This document shows positions 1-8,063 of a DNA stretch of 16,992 bases, piece by piece. Location of the stretch: assembly GCA_017455945.1 (NCBI GenBank), contig JAFTLM010000126.1, forward strand, positions 1-16,992. The letters run 5' to 3'. The notes under the pieces are model-generated. The model had not been told where the DNA came from and did not search any database. It saw only the letters and a program-made list of their open reading frames with translations. Each line of letters starts with the position of its first letter. The stretch's first letter is position 1. Source of the stretch: Clostridia bacterium. Its GTDB lineage: Bacteria > Bacillota > Clostridia > Oscillospirales > CAG-272. The position numbers and the translations under genes were made by a program.

Positions 1-3000
1 TAAAGAAGCTGTCTGCGTTTTTGAATTTCGCTTACGAATATTCGCTTGATATGCTCAATTTTATCAACACAGACACTAAGGCTGCAGAGTATTACGGACC
101 TGCTTTTTCCTCTGATCTGGAGCTCTGGAAAAAATTGCGTGAAATGATAAAAAATCCGAATTACGAAGAAATAAGAACCGCTATTCGTTCTCACACAAAG
201 GAAAAACTCAAAGATCTCAGAGGAGACGCCTACGCTACCTTCAGAGAACGTAAAGCTCTCAGAAAAACCGTCTACGACGATTTTGACAAAATATCCGACA
301 GATATTTCTTCTACACCGTTGACGAAATAAAATCCTCCTTAACAGACAACTCCAATATCTGTGCACTTTTGTACGAGTTGCTCTCCGACTTTAACAAACG
401 GCTAATGAGCGAAAAGGCAAGCCGCGGAATATGCAACTTCAACGATATCAGAAGATTTGTGCTTGATATTCTCTGCAACAAGGACGGTTCTCCTACCGAG
501 GTAGCTTTGGAATACAGGGATAAGTTTGACTATATTTACATTGACGAATACCAGGACGTGGACCCTGTACAGGACGCCATATTTGAAATCATATCAAGGC
601 CCAATAACCGCTTTATGGTCGGAGACATAAAGCAAAGTATTTACGGTTTCAGAAACGCTGATCCGTCAATATTTGCGGGATATAAGAACTCAATGCCCGA
701 ATTCAAGACAAAAGAATCAGACTGCTATTCCCTCTTTATGTCCGACAACTTCAGGTGCGACAGACACGTTGTTGATTTTTCCAACGCCGTATCCTCTTTC
801 CTTTTCTCACACCGTGCGGAAAGCATAGGATACTCGCACAAAGATGATCTTATTTACGCCAAAAAGCTACCCAATCCGGATAATCAACCGGTTCCTGCGG
901 TCGTTGCAATCACCGGAATACTACCACAGAATGTAAATTTAAACACCTTGACAGATGACGAAAAAAATCAGCAAAAAAGATCCTCGGAAAGATATATTGC
1001 CCGGGAAATCAAACGTTTGGTTGACACAGAATACCTCAATGACATAAAAAAAGACGGCAAAATTGAAAAGCGAAAGATAAAATACAGCGATATAACCATA
1101 CTTTCACGTCAAAAGAAACGCTTTCCTATACTTATTGAAGAACTTAAAAAGTTGGGAATTCCGACCGAATGTGAAAAGGACTGCGATTTCTTTGAAAACC
1201 CAGACGTTTTGTTGGTGCTTTCGCTGCTTTCTGCCATTGACAATCCGCAAAAGGATATTTCACTGGCGGGAGTTTTGCGTTCTCCCTTCTTCGGATTTTC
1301 GCTTGAGGACATTATGACTGTAAGAGCGGCATCGGCTCCCGTATTCTCTCTTTACGATGCTCTTAAGGCTTACTCCGAAAACGACTCCCAACTTGGCAGG
1401 GCTTGCAAAAACTTCGAAGCACAGCTTCAATATTGGAGAAACGCCGCCGCGGCGATGCCTTGCGATAAGCTTATAAAGAAGCTTTATCACGAAATGTCGA
1501 TACTTTCCTACGGCAAATCAAGAAAAAATCTTTTACGGCTGTATGAATATGCCATCAAGTTTGAATCAAACGGATTCAAGGGGCTTTACGGTTTTATAAA
1601 GTACGTAAACGATCTTATAGAATGCAAGGTCAAGCTTCCCGATTCCTCCGACAACGACACCTCCGATTGCGTAAAAATTATGACTATACACCACTCCAAG
1701 GGATTGGAATTTCCGGTGTGCTTCATATATGAAACCGAAAAAGGCTTCAGCAACAGGTCAATGAATGAGGATATTCAATTTGAGCCCGGTCTCGGCATTG
1801 GTTTTACGCCTCGTGACAACAGCGGTTTTGCAAAATTCGAGACTCCTATATGGCGTTCTATAAGCGACACACGAAAAATTCTTGAAAGAGAAGAAGAAAT
1901 GCGTTTGTTATACGTTGCTATGACACGTGCAAAAGAACGTTTGTATTTGGTTTCCAACCTTACAAATCCCGACTCAAAAGAGCTTTCAAAAACCATATGT
2001 AAATATGACACGGAATATGCGATATTAAGGGCTAACTCTTACATTGATTGGGTTTTGACGGCACTTTCGCATTCACCGAAAAACGATTTTTACACTTTGA
2101 CGAATATCGAATTCGGAAACGATGAACAAAAGTCATCCGACGCTTCCGATTCTCCTGTTTTGGAGACCGTACAGCCGGAAAATTCGGAAACAGAGGCGTC
2201 CGATTCTTCCGGTTCGGAGACCGTCCAACCGCAAAACCGGGAAAAAGACGTTTCTTCCCTTGTTGAGATGTTTGAAAACCGCTTCAACCACGAATACCCA
2301 TACGAACATATTTCAAAGCTTCCCGCAAAGCTGGCGGTTTCGTCGCTTTCGCCGCGAGTTCTCGACAGTTATGACACGTCTGCGGCAAGCCAAAGCGATT
2401 TAGACGGTGATTTTGATGAATTGTTTGAAAAAGAATTCACCGTTCCCCAAACGCTTGGAAAGACCGATCAAAATTCAGGTGCCGAATTGGGAACCGCAAC
2501 TCACGCGTTTTTGCAGTTCTGCGATTTTGATAAAGTAGTGTCAAACGGCGTAGAAGCAGAAATTAAGCGTTTAAAAGACAATCGGTTTATTCCTGATAAT
2601 TATGCGGATATGATAAAAGTCGAATGGCTTAACACATTCTTCGGCGGAGAATTCTTCCAAAAAATACGCTCTGCCAAAGAAGTATGGCGTGAAGAAAGAT
2701 TCAATCTTTTCTTACCCGCAATCGATTTTACCGATAACAAAACAGGTCCTTTAAAAGACGAGACGATTGCCGTACAGGGTGTTATAGACATATTCTTTGA
2801 AGATAAAGACGGCAAGATAATTCTTTGCGACTATAAAACCGACAAATTGACGCCCAAAGAACTGGAAAAGCCGTATTTGGCAGCAAGAGAATTAAACAAA
2901 CGATACGCCAACCAGCTTTCCTATTATGCACGGGCTATAGAAGAAATTTTAGGACGTGCTCCGGATGAAACGCTTATCTATTCTTTGCCGCTCGGCAGAA

Positions 3001-3026
3001 CCGTAAAAGTATATTTTGAGAGGTAA
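1..3026 (+). CDS. addA: ATP-dependent helicase/nuclease subunit A (AddA), 5'-truncated by the window edge
   Basis: AddA is the UvrD-like helicase and nuclease subunit of AddAB, which processes double-strand breaks for RecA. The frame is open from base 3 (K-K-L-S-A-F) with no stop before the first possible start, a TTG at 21. The true start is therefore off the left edge, and the N-terminal Walker A is not visible. Visible helicase motifs are motif II DEYQD (543-557), VGDIKQSIYGFRNAD (about 618-662), motif V TIHHSKGLEFPV (about 1683-1720) and motif VI LLYVAMTRAKERLYLV (about 1905-1952). The C-terminal RecB-family nuclease domain shows GTATHAFLQF (about 2490-2520), VQGVIDIF and the catalytic DYKTD (2829-2843), followed by QLSYYARA. 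About 1007 of the usual roughly 1200 residues are present. An Asp/Ser/Glu-rich linker at about 2120-2260 carries an 18-residue tandem repeat. addB would be expected upstream, outside the window. The xylanase gene follows 7 bases after the stop. Confidence 0.95.
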   Translation, partial: KKLSAFLNFAYEYSLDMLNFINTDTKAAEYYGPAFSSDLELWKKLREMIKNPNYEEIRTAIRSHTKEKLKDLRGDAYATFRERKALRKTVYDDFDKISDRYFFYTVDEIKSSLTDNSNICALLYELLSDFNKRLMSEKASRGICNFNDIRRFVLDILCNKDGSPTEVALEYRDKFDYIYIDEYQDVDPVQDAIFEIISRPNNRFMVGDIKQSIYGFRNADPSIFAGYKNSMPEFKTKESDCYSLFMSDNFRCDRHVVDFSNAVSSFLFSHRAESIGYSHKDDLIYAKKLPNPDNQPVPAVVAITGILPQNVNLNTLTDDEKNQQKRSSERYIAREIKRLVDTEYLNDIKKDGKIEKRKIKYSDITILSRQKKRFPILIEELKKLGIPTECEKDCDFFENPDVLLVLSLLSAIDNPQKDISLAGVLRSPFFGFSLEDIMTVRAASAPVFSLYDALKAYSENDSQLGRACKNFEAQLQYWRNAAAAMPCDKLIKKLYHEMSILSYGKSRKNLLRLYEYAIKFESNGFKGLYGFIKYVNDLIECKVKLPDSSDNDTSDCVKIMTIHHSKGLEFPVCFIYETEKGFSNRSMNEDIQFEPGLGIGFTPRDNSGFAKFETPIWRSISDTRKILEREEEMRLLYVAMTRAKERLYLVSNLTNPDSKELSKTICKYDTEYAILRANSYIDWVLTALSHSPKNDFYTLTNIEFGNDEQKSSDASDSPVLETVQPENSETEASDSSGSETVQPQNREKDVSSLVEMFENRFNHEYPYEHISKLPAKLAVSSLSPRVLDSYDTSAASQSDLDGDFDELFEKEFTVPQTLGKTDQNSGAELGTATHAFLQFCDFDKVVSNGVEAEIKRLKDNRFIPDNYADMIKVEWLNTFFGGEFFQKIRSAKEVWREERFNLFLPAIDFTDNKTGPLKDETIAVQGVIDIFFEDKDGKIILCDYKTDKLTPKELEKPYLAARELNKRYANQLSYYARAIEEILGRAPDETLIYSLPLGRTVKVYFER
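2142..2249 (+). repeat. 54-nt tandem duplication inside the addA linker
   Basis: There are two adjacent in-frame 54-nt units, 2142-2195 and 2196-2249. They encode ASDSPVLETVQPENSETE and ASDSSGSETVQPQNREKD. The units share the ASDS, ETVQP and N cores but have diverged at several bases. They lie in the low-complexity acidic linker between the helicase motifs and the nuclease domain, where length change should be tolerated. Confidence 0.8.
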
Positions 3027-3033
3027 GATGTGT

Positions 3034-4977
3034 ATGAAAAAAAGTTTGATTTGTTTGCTTTTGGCTTCTGCCGCGATTTTAGGCTCCTGTTCCACACAAA
3101 ACAAGGATTCTTTAAAAGCACTTGGAGCAGGCGACATTATTGAAACTTTTCCGCCCATTGACGACACCTATACAAACGAGATGACAGAAATAAGAACAAA
3201 AGTTAAAGAACGTACAACTCGCCCCACCGAATTTGAGAGAAGTTCTTCTTATGAAGATCTGATTTTTTACGACACCTCGGACAAAGCCGAAGAGTTATTG
3301 GCGGCACTTCCCTCTCCGACCGTAGCCATAGCTGCGGAGGAGCTAACACAACGCGTCCAAGCACGTGATACAGAAACAGGCTCTTGGGAAGTAGCGGACG
3401 TAGAGAACGACAATCTTCCTTTTTCAAAGGCGATAAGGGTTAAAGTTACTGAGTTGCCCAAAACGCCCTACTCATTCCAGCTTTCCTGTGGAACAGAATG
3501 GCTAAAAAATTCTCTCGAGGACGGACACACCGTTTTGATAGAGTTATACGCAAGAGCTCTTTCGGGAAGCGGCAAATTGGGAGTTATTATAGAACAGGAC
3601 GGTTCAAACGGAACTTACAACAAGTTGCTGAGTGCTGAATTAACGCTCAACAGCGAGTGGAAGAAATTTTATCTCCCGATACAATACGATGAAGGCTACC
3701 CGTCATTGAACTTCAGATTCGGATATATGGTTCAGGAGATTGAATTCGGCGGCTTTACGATATACGACTACGGAACTGAAGTGGGTATACGTGATTTCCC
3801 GATATCGCTGGGGGCTTCCGCACCCAGCCTTGCCAAAGATGCAGAATGGCGTAACGATGCTCTTGAACGTATAGAAGAAGTAAGAAAAGGTCCTATAAAC
3901 GTAATCGTGGTTGACTGTTGGGGCACTCCCCTTCCTAACGTAAAAGTCGATATTGAAATGTACGAACACGAATTCGAATGGGGTATGGGTGTAAATCAGA
4001 ATTTTTTACACAATACGAAAGCACAGGATGCGGTAGCCAAATATTTCAATTCGGCTGTTCTCGAAAATGAACTCAAGTGGACTTTGTATGAAACCGATCC
4101 CGAACGTCCAAAGAAAATCATTGAGTTACTCAACGAACTTGGAATCGGTATTGTAAGAGGTCACTGTCTTGTTTGGGACAGAAATCGTAGGACAAACGAC
4201 ACCTCGGTTCCTGCCGACCTGCCCGAATTATACGGAGACAGAGCGGCAATGACCGAACGGATACGCTCGCACATTGAGGAAATAATGACCGACATGGACG
4301 GGCTTATAACCGATTGGGACGTACTTAATGAGGCGTGCAACAACACGACTATGCAGGACATCTACGGCAGAGAGCTTATCAAAGAATGGTTTGATATGGC
4401 ACTCGAATACGGCGGAGACACAAATCTTTACTACAACGATTTTATGATGAGCGGACAGCTTTTTGATCTGCTTGACACAATGAATGAAACAGGCGTTGTA
4501 TACGACGGTATCGGTGTACAGTCTCATTACTCAAGTCCAAAAGATATGAACGAAATTTACGACTTTTACAAAAAACTGGCTTCATATGGAAAGGACTTGA
4601 AGGTAACAGAGTTTGATTTTGCCACAGGAGACGAGCTTTTGCAAGCCGAGTTTACCCGCGATTTAATGATTCTTACCTTCAGTATTGAAGAATTCAAGGG
4701 ATTCTATCACTGGGGACTCAGCGGCGGCGACGGAAACCGATACGTATGTTTTGACAAAAACTACAACCCGCGCCCCGCACTGGAGCAGATTGAAGATCTC
4801 ATCTACAACAAATGGATGACCCGCGAATCAACTCGTACCGACGGATACGGAACGGCTGAAGTTGAAGGTTTTTACGGCTCCTACAAAATAACCGCAACCG
4901 CCAGAGGCACAAAAAAGACAGTCTATGTAGACTGTCATAAAGGCGAAAATAATATTGTTTATATTGAAATACCGTAA
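3034..4977 (+). CDS. Glycoside hydrolase family 10 (endo-1,4-beta-xylanase-type) lipoprotein
   Basis: This is a predicted surface lipoprotein that would cleave xylan backbone bonds. The start at 3034 gives a signal peptide MKKSLICLLLASAAILGSC with lipobox LGSC and lipidated Cys19. ATG 3028 and TTG 3016 are in-frame alternatives, but the AGAGG at 3019-3023 suits 3034 best. Residues about 85-250 look like a carbohydrate-binding-type beta-sandwich, and 285-320 a linker beta-domain. The GH10 barrel spans about 316-600, with ENELKW (about 345), GHCLVWD (376-382), DVLNEA with acid/base Glu433, GIGVQSHYS (about 492) and VTEFDF with nucleophile Glu526. HWGLSGG (about 559) and CFDKNYNPRPALEQI close the barrel. 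A short beta-rich tail (about 600-647) follows. GHCLVWD departs from the common RGHTLVWH at two positions that line the substrate cleft, so specificity may differ. The gene lies 7 bases after addA and is probably cotranscribed with it. Family assignment is strong; the exact substrate is inferred. Confidence 0.9.
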   Translation: MKKSLICLLLASAAILGSCSTQNKDSLKALGAGDIIETFPPIDDTYTNEMTEIRTKVKERTTRPTEFERSSSYEDLIFYDTSDKAEELLAALPSPTVAIAAEELTQRVQARDTETGSWEVADVENDNLPFSKAIRVKVTELPKTPYSFQLSCGTEWLKNSLEDGHTVLIELYARALSGSGKLGVIIEQDGSNGTYNKLLSAELTLNSEWKKFYLPIQYDEGYPSLNFRFGYMVQEIEFGGFTIYDYGTEVGIRDFPISLGASAPSLAKDAEWRNDALERIEEVRKGPINVIVVDCWGTPLPNVKVDIEMYEHEFEWGMGVNQNFLHNTKAQDAVAKYFNSAVLENELKWTLYETDPERPKKIIELLNELGIGIVRGHCLVWDRNRRTNDTSVPADLPELYGDRAAMTERIRSHIEEIMTDMDGLITDWDVLNEACNNTTMQDIYGRELIKEWFDMALEYGGDTNLYYNDFMMSGQLFDLLDTMNETGVVYDGIGVQSHYSSPKDMNEIYDFYKKLASYGKDLKVTEFDFATGDELLQAEFTRDLMILTFSIEEFKGFYHWGLSGGDGNRYVCFDKNYNPRPALEQIEDLIYNKWMTRESTRTDGYGTAEVEGFYGSYKITATARGTKKTVYVDCHKGENNIVYIEIP

Positions 4978-5005
4978 AAAAACGAGAGGTTTGCCTCTCG
5001 TTTTT
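4978..5005. terminator. Bidirectional intrinsic terminator between the xylanase gene and recR
   Basis: A perfect 12-bp stem pairs 4978-4989 (AAAAACGAGAGG) with 4994-5005 (CCTCTCGTTTTT), with loop TTTG. The A-run on one side and the T-run on the other give a U-tail in both directions. It starts right after the xylanase stop (4975-4977) and ends 3 bases before the end of the convergent recR, so it can serve both operons. Confidence 0.9.
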
Positions 5006-5008
5006 ATT

Positions 5009-5602
5009 TCAAAAATCTCTTCTGCCTTCGAGGGCACGGAAGAGCGTTACTTCGTCTGCGTATTCAAGATCGGCACCGACGGGAATTCCGTAGGCAAGTC
5101 TTGTAACCTTTACTCCGAGCGGTTTGATGAGCCTTGAGAGGTACATTGCTGTAGCTTCGCCCTCAACCGTCGGGTTGGTTGCCACTATTACCTCTTGCAC
5201 GCTTTCGTCAAGTCTTGAAATCAGCTCTTTTATCTTCAGTTTATCCGGTGTTATTCCGTTTACAGGAGATATTACGCCGTGAAGGACGTGATAAAGTCCT
5301 CTGTATTCCCTTACCTTTTCAAGCGACAGCACTGCTCTTGCGTCCTCCACAACGCAAATTACAGATCTGTCTCGGTCAAGGTCATTATAGACGTAACAAA
5401 CATCTCTGTCGGTCAGATTCTGACATATAGGACAGAAATGTATATTGGTTTTGGCTTCCACTATCGCTCTGGCAAACTCTGCCGCTTCCTCATCGGAAAA
5501 ATCCAAAAGAGAGTACGCCATTCTCATTGCGCTCTTTCTTCCGATTCCCGAAAGTCTGCCGAATTGTTCGGCAAGGTGAACCAAAGATTCTATTTCAGCC
5601 AT
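5009..5602 (-). CDS. recR: Recombination mediator protein RecR, with an altered zinc finger
   Basis: RecR acts with RecF/RecO to load RecA at gaps and breaks. The 197-residue length is normal. The N-terminal helix-hairpin-helix region contains LSGIGRKSAMRMA (18-29). The Toprim domain follows with VICVVEDARAV (81-91), YHVLHGVISPVNGITP and EVIVATNPTVEGEATAMYL. The conserved C-terminus PVGADLEYADEVTLFRALEGRR is intact. The zinc finger between them reads C57-P-I-C60 then C69-Y-V-Y72. In typical RecR the last element is CxxC, so the fourth ligand is replaced by Tyr72 (codon TAT, plus-strand bases 5387-5389). Toprim and the rest of the protein look intact, so this is not obvious decay. The ATG follows the ybaB stop by one base, which suggests translational coupling as the last gene of dnaX-ybaB-recR. 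Confidence 0.96.
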   Translation of the reverse strand: MAEIESLVHLAEQFGRLSGIGRKSAMRMAYSLLDFSDEEAAEFARAIVEAKTNIHFCPICQNLTDRDVCYVYNDLDRDRSVICVVEDARAVLSLEKVREYRGLYHVLHGVISPVNGITPDKLKIKELISRLDESVQEVIVATNPTVEGEATAMYLSRLIKPLGVKVTRLAYGIPVGADLEYADEVTLFRALEGRRDF

Positions 5603-5603
5603 A

Positions 5604-5951
5604 TCAGAACATTCCCGGCATACCGAATCCGCCGGTTATTTTCGCCATTTCCGACTCGTTTGTGCTGTCAACTCGCTTTATAGCCTCGTTTACAGCGGCA
5701 ACTATAATATCCTCCATAGTTTCAACATCATCGGGATCAACTATTTCGGGACTAATACTTACAGAGAGAATTTCTCTCTTTCCGTTGATTTTTACTTCGA
5801 CCATACCGCCGCCTGCTTTAACCTCGTACTCTCTTGCATCAAGGTCTTCCTGAAGAGCAGCCATATCCTCCTGCATCTTTTGTGCCTGCTTCAGCATTGC
5901 GTTCATACTCTGGGGGCCGCCGCCCATTCCCTGAGGTAATCTTGCTTTCAT
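5604..5951 (-). CDS. YbaB/EbfC-family nucleoid-associated protein
   Basis: This is a small DNA-binding protein of the YbaB/EbfC family, whose members bind DNA as dimers. The 115 residues include the helical signature NAMLKQAQKMQEDMAALQ (about 17-34), then the sheet containing YEVKAGGGMVEVKINGKREI, and DDVETMEDIIVAAVNEAIKR near the end. A Gly/Met-rich N-terminal segment (PQGMGGGPQ) and a Gly/Met-rich C-terminus (GGFGMPGMF) flank the fold, as is usual. The start is supported by AGAAAGGA just upstream. It sits 18 bases after dnaX and one base before recR, the standard position of this gene (yaaK in B. subtilis). Confidence 0.95.
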   Translation of the reverse strand: MKARLPQGMGGGPQSMNAMLKQAQKMQEDMAALQEDLDAREYEVKAGGGMVEVKINGKREILSVSISPEIVDPDDVETMEDIIVAAVNEAIKRVDSTNESEMAKITGGFGMPGMF

Positions 5952-5969
5952 CGTTATATTTCCTTTCTG

Positions 5970-7601
5970 TTAATTTTCAAAATTTTCAAGTATTGAATCA
6001 AGTGCTGATTCATCTTCATCGGGAAGGTCGTCCTTTTTTTCTTCAAACGACAGTTGTGCATCGGGAATATCTCGTTTGAGGCACACTGAAAGTGCCGCTC
6101 TGAGCGAATCCTTGACCCCGGCACCGTCTATCATCATAAGTGTAAACGAATCGGGGACGTATATCTTAATACTTCCGTCGCCCAACGCATAGGCTTTGGT
6201 CAATCTGAGATAAGATGCCGAGCGGCTATCGCTTTGGGAAACTCTGTCTATAACCTCAGCCCAGCACGAAAGTCCTCTGATCTTTTTAGGCTCCTGCTTG
6301 GGTTCTTCTTTTTGGGGAATGACAGTTTCCCGGGGCTTGGGTACAGGCTGTTCTGTAGGCTGTTCTGTAGGCTGTTCTGTAGACCGTTCTGCAGTTTGTT
6401 CGGCAATCGGCGTTTCTTTTTTAGCCGTAAAGCCGCCGCTCATTGCCCCAAGTGCCACCGTATCCTCAAGCTTTGAAAGTCTTGAAAGTATATTATCATT
6501 AGACGAATCAAGGGTATCGTCACACATTTTCACAAGTGTCAGCTCTGCGATTGTGCGTTTTACCGAGTTTGATTTTTGCATAGAAAAATAAGCGTTCTCT
6601 ATCTGCTTGCAGTGGGCAAGTATAGTTTCACGCGAAAATCTTGCGCTTATTTCGGCAAGCCCTTTTATTTCGCTGTCGGTCAGGTCCAGATATTTTGCCG
6701 CATCCTTTGACGTTCTGTAAACCAACATATCTCTGTAAAAGGACATAAGATTCTGCCAAAACACCGAAATGTCCTTTGAAGAACGGACTATATTATCTAT
6801 CTCTTCAAGTATTACGTCAAAGTTATTATCGGCTACTGCTCCCACTACCTTGGCAAGCACGGCTCTTCCGCTGAGTCCTACGATTTCGTTTACTGCATCC
6901 TCGTCGATAAGCGAATCACGTTTTCCGCCCGCACACAAATCAAGTATACTTATGGCGTCTCGCATACCGCCCTGAGCTATTTTGGCGATAAGCTGCAATG
7001 CACCGTGCTCTACGTTTATGTTTTCCTTTTCGGCGATATAAGCAAGTCGGTTTACCAACGTATCGATAGATATACGGCGGAATTCAAAACGCTGACATCT
7101 TGAAATTATGGTTGCGGGAAGCTTTTGCAACTCGGTAGTTGCAAGGATAAATATTACGTAAGACGGGGGCTCCTCCAGCGTTTTCAAAAGTGCATTAAAG
7201 GCACCGTCCGAAAGCATATGAACCTCGTCAACGATATATACTCTGTATTTCAAGGAGCTGGGGGGATAGGAAACCTCGTCTCTTATATCTCTGATATTAT
7301 CCACACCGTTATTGGAAGCGGCGTCCATTTCGAGAATATCGGTAGTAGTTCCCTCGTCTATGGAACGGCAAGCCGCACACTCTCCGCACGGACTTCCGTT
7401 TTGCGGGTTCTCACAGTTTACTACCTTGGCAAGTATCTTTGCACAGGTGGTTTTTCCGGTACCTCTGGAACCGCAAAAGAGATATGCGTGATTAAACTTA
7501 CCTATAGAGGCTTCATACTTCAAGATAGAAGTAATATGCTCCTGTCCGCACACGTCGTCAAAAGTATGCGGTCTCCATTTTCTGTAAAGTGCCTGGTGCA
7601 T
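5970..7601 (-). CDS. dnaX: DNA polymerase III subunit gamma/tau
   Basis: DnaX is the AAA+ clamp-loader subunit that opens and loads the beta clamp. The protein has 543 residues. N-terminal MHQALYRKWRPHTFDDVCGQ is the family hallmark. Walker A is GSRGTGKT (44-51), the zinc-module cysteines are C63, C72, C75 and C78, and Walker B is VYIVDEVHML with D125-E126. Sensor region ILATTELQKLPATIISRCQ contains the SRC arginine finger (167-169). The collar domain III follows. A linker of about residues 385-435 contains a TEQP repeat, then a tau-like C-terminal domain from about 440 (CWAEVIDRV). The start is set by AGGAGG five bases upstream. It lies just downstream of the SRP RNA on the same strand, the classic Firmicute order. 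No convincing ribosomal frameshift site for a gamma form was found. Confidence 0.97.
   Translation of the reverse strand: MHQALYRKWRPHTFDDVCGQEHITSILKYEASIGKFNHAYLFCGSRGTGKTTCAKILAKVVNCENPQNGSPCGECAACRSIDEGTTTDILEMDAASNNGVDNIRDIRDEVSYPPSSLKYRVYIVDEVHMLSDGAFNALLKTLEEPPSYVIFILATTELQKLPATIISRCQRFEFRRISIDTLVNRLAYIAEKENINVEHGALQLIAKIAQGGMRDAISILDLCAGGKRDSLIDEDAVNEIVGLSGRAVLAKVVGAVADNNFDVILEEIDNIVRSSKDISVFWQNLMSFYRDMLVYRTSKDAAKYLDLTDSEIKGLAEISARFSRETILAHCKQIENAYFSMQKSNSVKRTIAELTLVKMCDDTLDSSNDNILSRLSKLEDTVALGAMSGGFTAKKETPIAEQTAERSTEQPTEQPTEQPVPKPRETVIPQKEEPKQEPKKIRGLSCWAEVIDRVSQSDSRSASYLRLTKAYALGDGSIKIYVPDSFTLMMIDGAGVKDSLRAALSVCLKRDIPDAQLSFEEKKDDLPDEDESALDSILENFEN
6346..6405 (-). repeat. 12-nt tandem repeats in the dnaX linker (TEQP repeats)
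   Basis: Five 12-nt units occur in a row. Three are exact on the plus strand (GGCTGTTCTGTA at 6346-6357, 6358-6369 and 6370-6381). Two are degenerate (6382-6393 and 6394-6405). Read on the minus strand they encode AEQT, AERS, TEQP, TEQP, TEQP in the disordered linker between the collar and the C-terminal domain. The exact units suggest recent slippage expansion. Confidence 0.9.
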
Positions 7602-7630
7602 AAAAACCTCCTATCTTTAATAACACAAAT

Positions 7631-7931
7631 CAAGCTACAAAATACGACCATACACCTCTAAATCGAATGTCACTCCCACGCGACATACGTGCTCTTCGCT
7701 CAAAACAGGCTGACTTGTGGCACATCGGGTACACTGCTTAATGCTGCTTGGTTCCCCACCTGACATGGTTCACAGCTCCCGATTGCACAAGACCCATTTA
7801 TCAACACGAAAAAACACGCCACAGACCGCAGGTGCTTCACCCTCAAAAGAGGAATGCACCCCTGCATATAGCGGATTTCAGGTACAGGGCACCGCTAAGT
7901 CCCCGGCTGTATGGCCGTATTTCGCAGCTTG
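7631..7931 (-). ncRNA. Signal recognition particle RNA, large bacterial type with Alu domain (scRNA)
   Basis: On the minus strand the region shows the SRP RNA landmarks in order. The Alu domain contains AGCGGTGCCCTGTACCTG and ATCCGCT (around 7868-7897), as in B. subtilis scRNA. The apical domain IV is at 7743-7764, with GTCAGG, a TGG/CCA stem, the GGAA tetraloop and AGCAGC, flanked by GAACCAT. The ends are inferred from a long closing helix in which 7908-7931 pairs with 7631-7654. Over about 24 positions the only exceptions to Watson-Crick pairing are G-U type pairs. The mature ends may lie a few bases inside. It is the RNA scaffold of Ffh-dependent membrane targeting. It is followed directly by dnaX. 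Two plus-strand open frames over this region (7717-7932 and 7748-8011) are not genes. Confidence 0.95.
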
Positions 7932-7959
7932 ACCGTGCAATTCTGCTTATTACCGTATT

Positions 7960-7988
7960 ATTATACCAAACTTTTATGATTTTTGCAA
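7960..7988 (-). promoter_or_regulatory. Sigma-A promoter for the SRP RNA (and probably dnaX-ybaB-recR)
   Basis: On the minus strand, TTGCAA (7983-7988), a 17-base spacer and a perfect TATAAT (7960-7965) form a strong vegetative promoter. Transcription would start near 7952, about 20 bases before the SRP RNA closing helix, which implies a short 5' leader removed by processing. No separate promoter is obvious between the RNA and dnaX. Confidence 0.85.
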
Positions 7989-8007
7989 TAGTTTTTGAAA
8001 TTTTTTA

Positions 8008-8037
8008 TTGACAATTAATTTTATTTTTTCATATACT
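8008..8037 (+). promoter_or_regulatory. Promoter for the SpoIID-like operon
   Basis: TTGACA (8008-8013), an 18-base spacer and TATACT (8032-8037) match a sigma-A promoter. The same bases give CATATACT (8030-8037), which also resembles a sigma-E -10 (CATACA-T type), but no good sigma-E -35 is evident. It lies back to back with the SRP RNA promoter. AAGGAGG at 8051-8057 precedes the first ATG at 8064. Confidence 0.6.
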
Positions 8038-8063
8038 CCTAATAAACCATAAGGAGGTATCCA

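Noticed and set aside
21..23. TTG as the start of addA
   Set aside because: The frame is open to the left edge with matching residues before it, and AddA should be about 200 residues longer with a Walker A, so the gene is cut by the window.
6346..6405. Short repeats as a CRISPR-like array
   Set aside because: The units are contiguous 12-mers without spacers and are read in frame within dnaX.
6240..6430. Programmed frameshift in dnaX to make gamma
   Set aside because: A-runs such as GCT AAA AAA G and CCT AAA AAG are present but are not in the frame of a usable A-AAA-AAG slip site, and no nearby stop with a stimulatory hairpin was convincing.
7717..8011. Two plus-strand open frames over the SRP RNA
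   Set aside because: They overlap the structured RNA and have no ribosome binding site or recognisable protein pattern.
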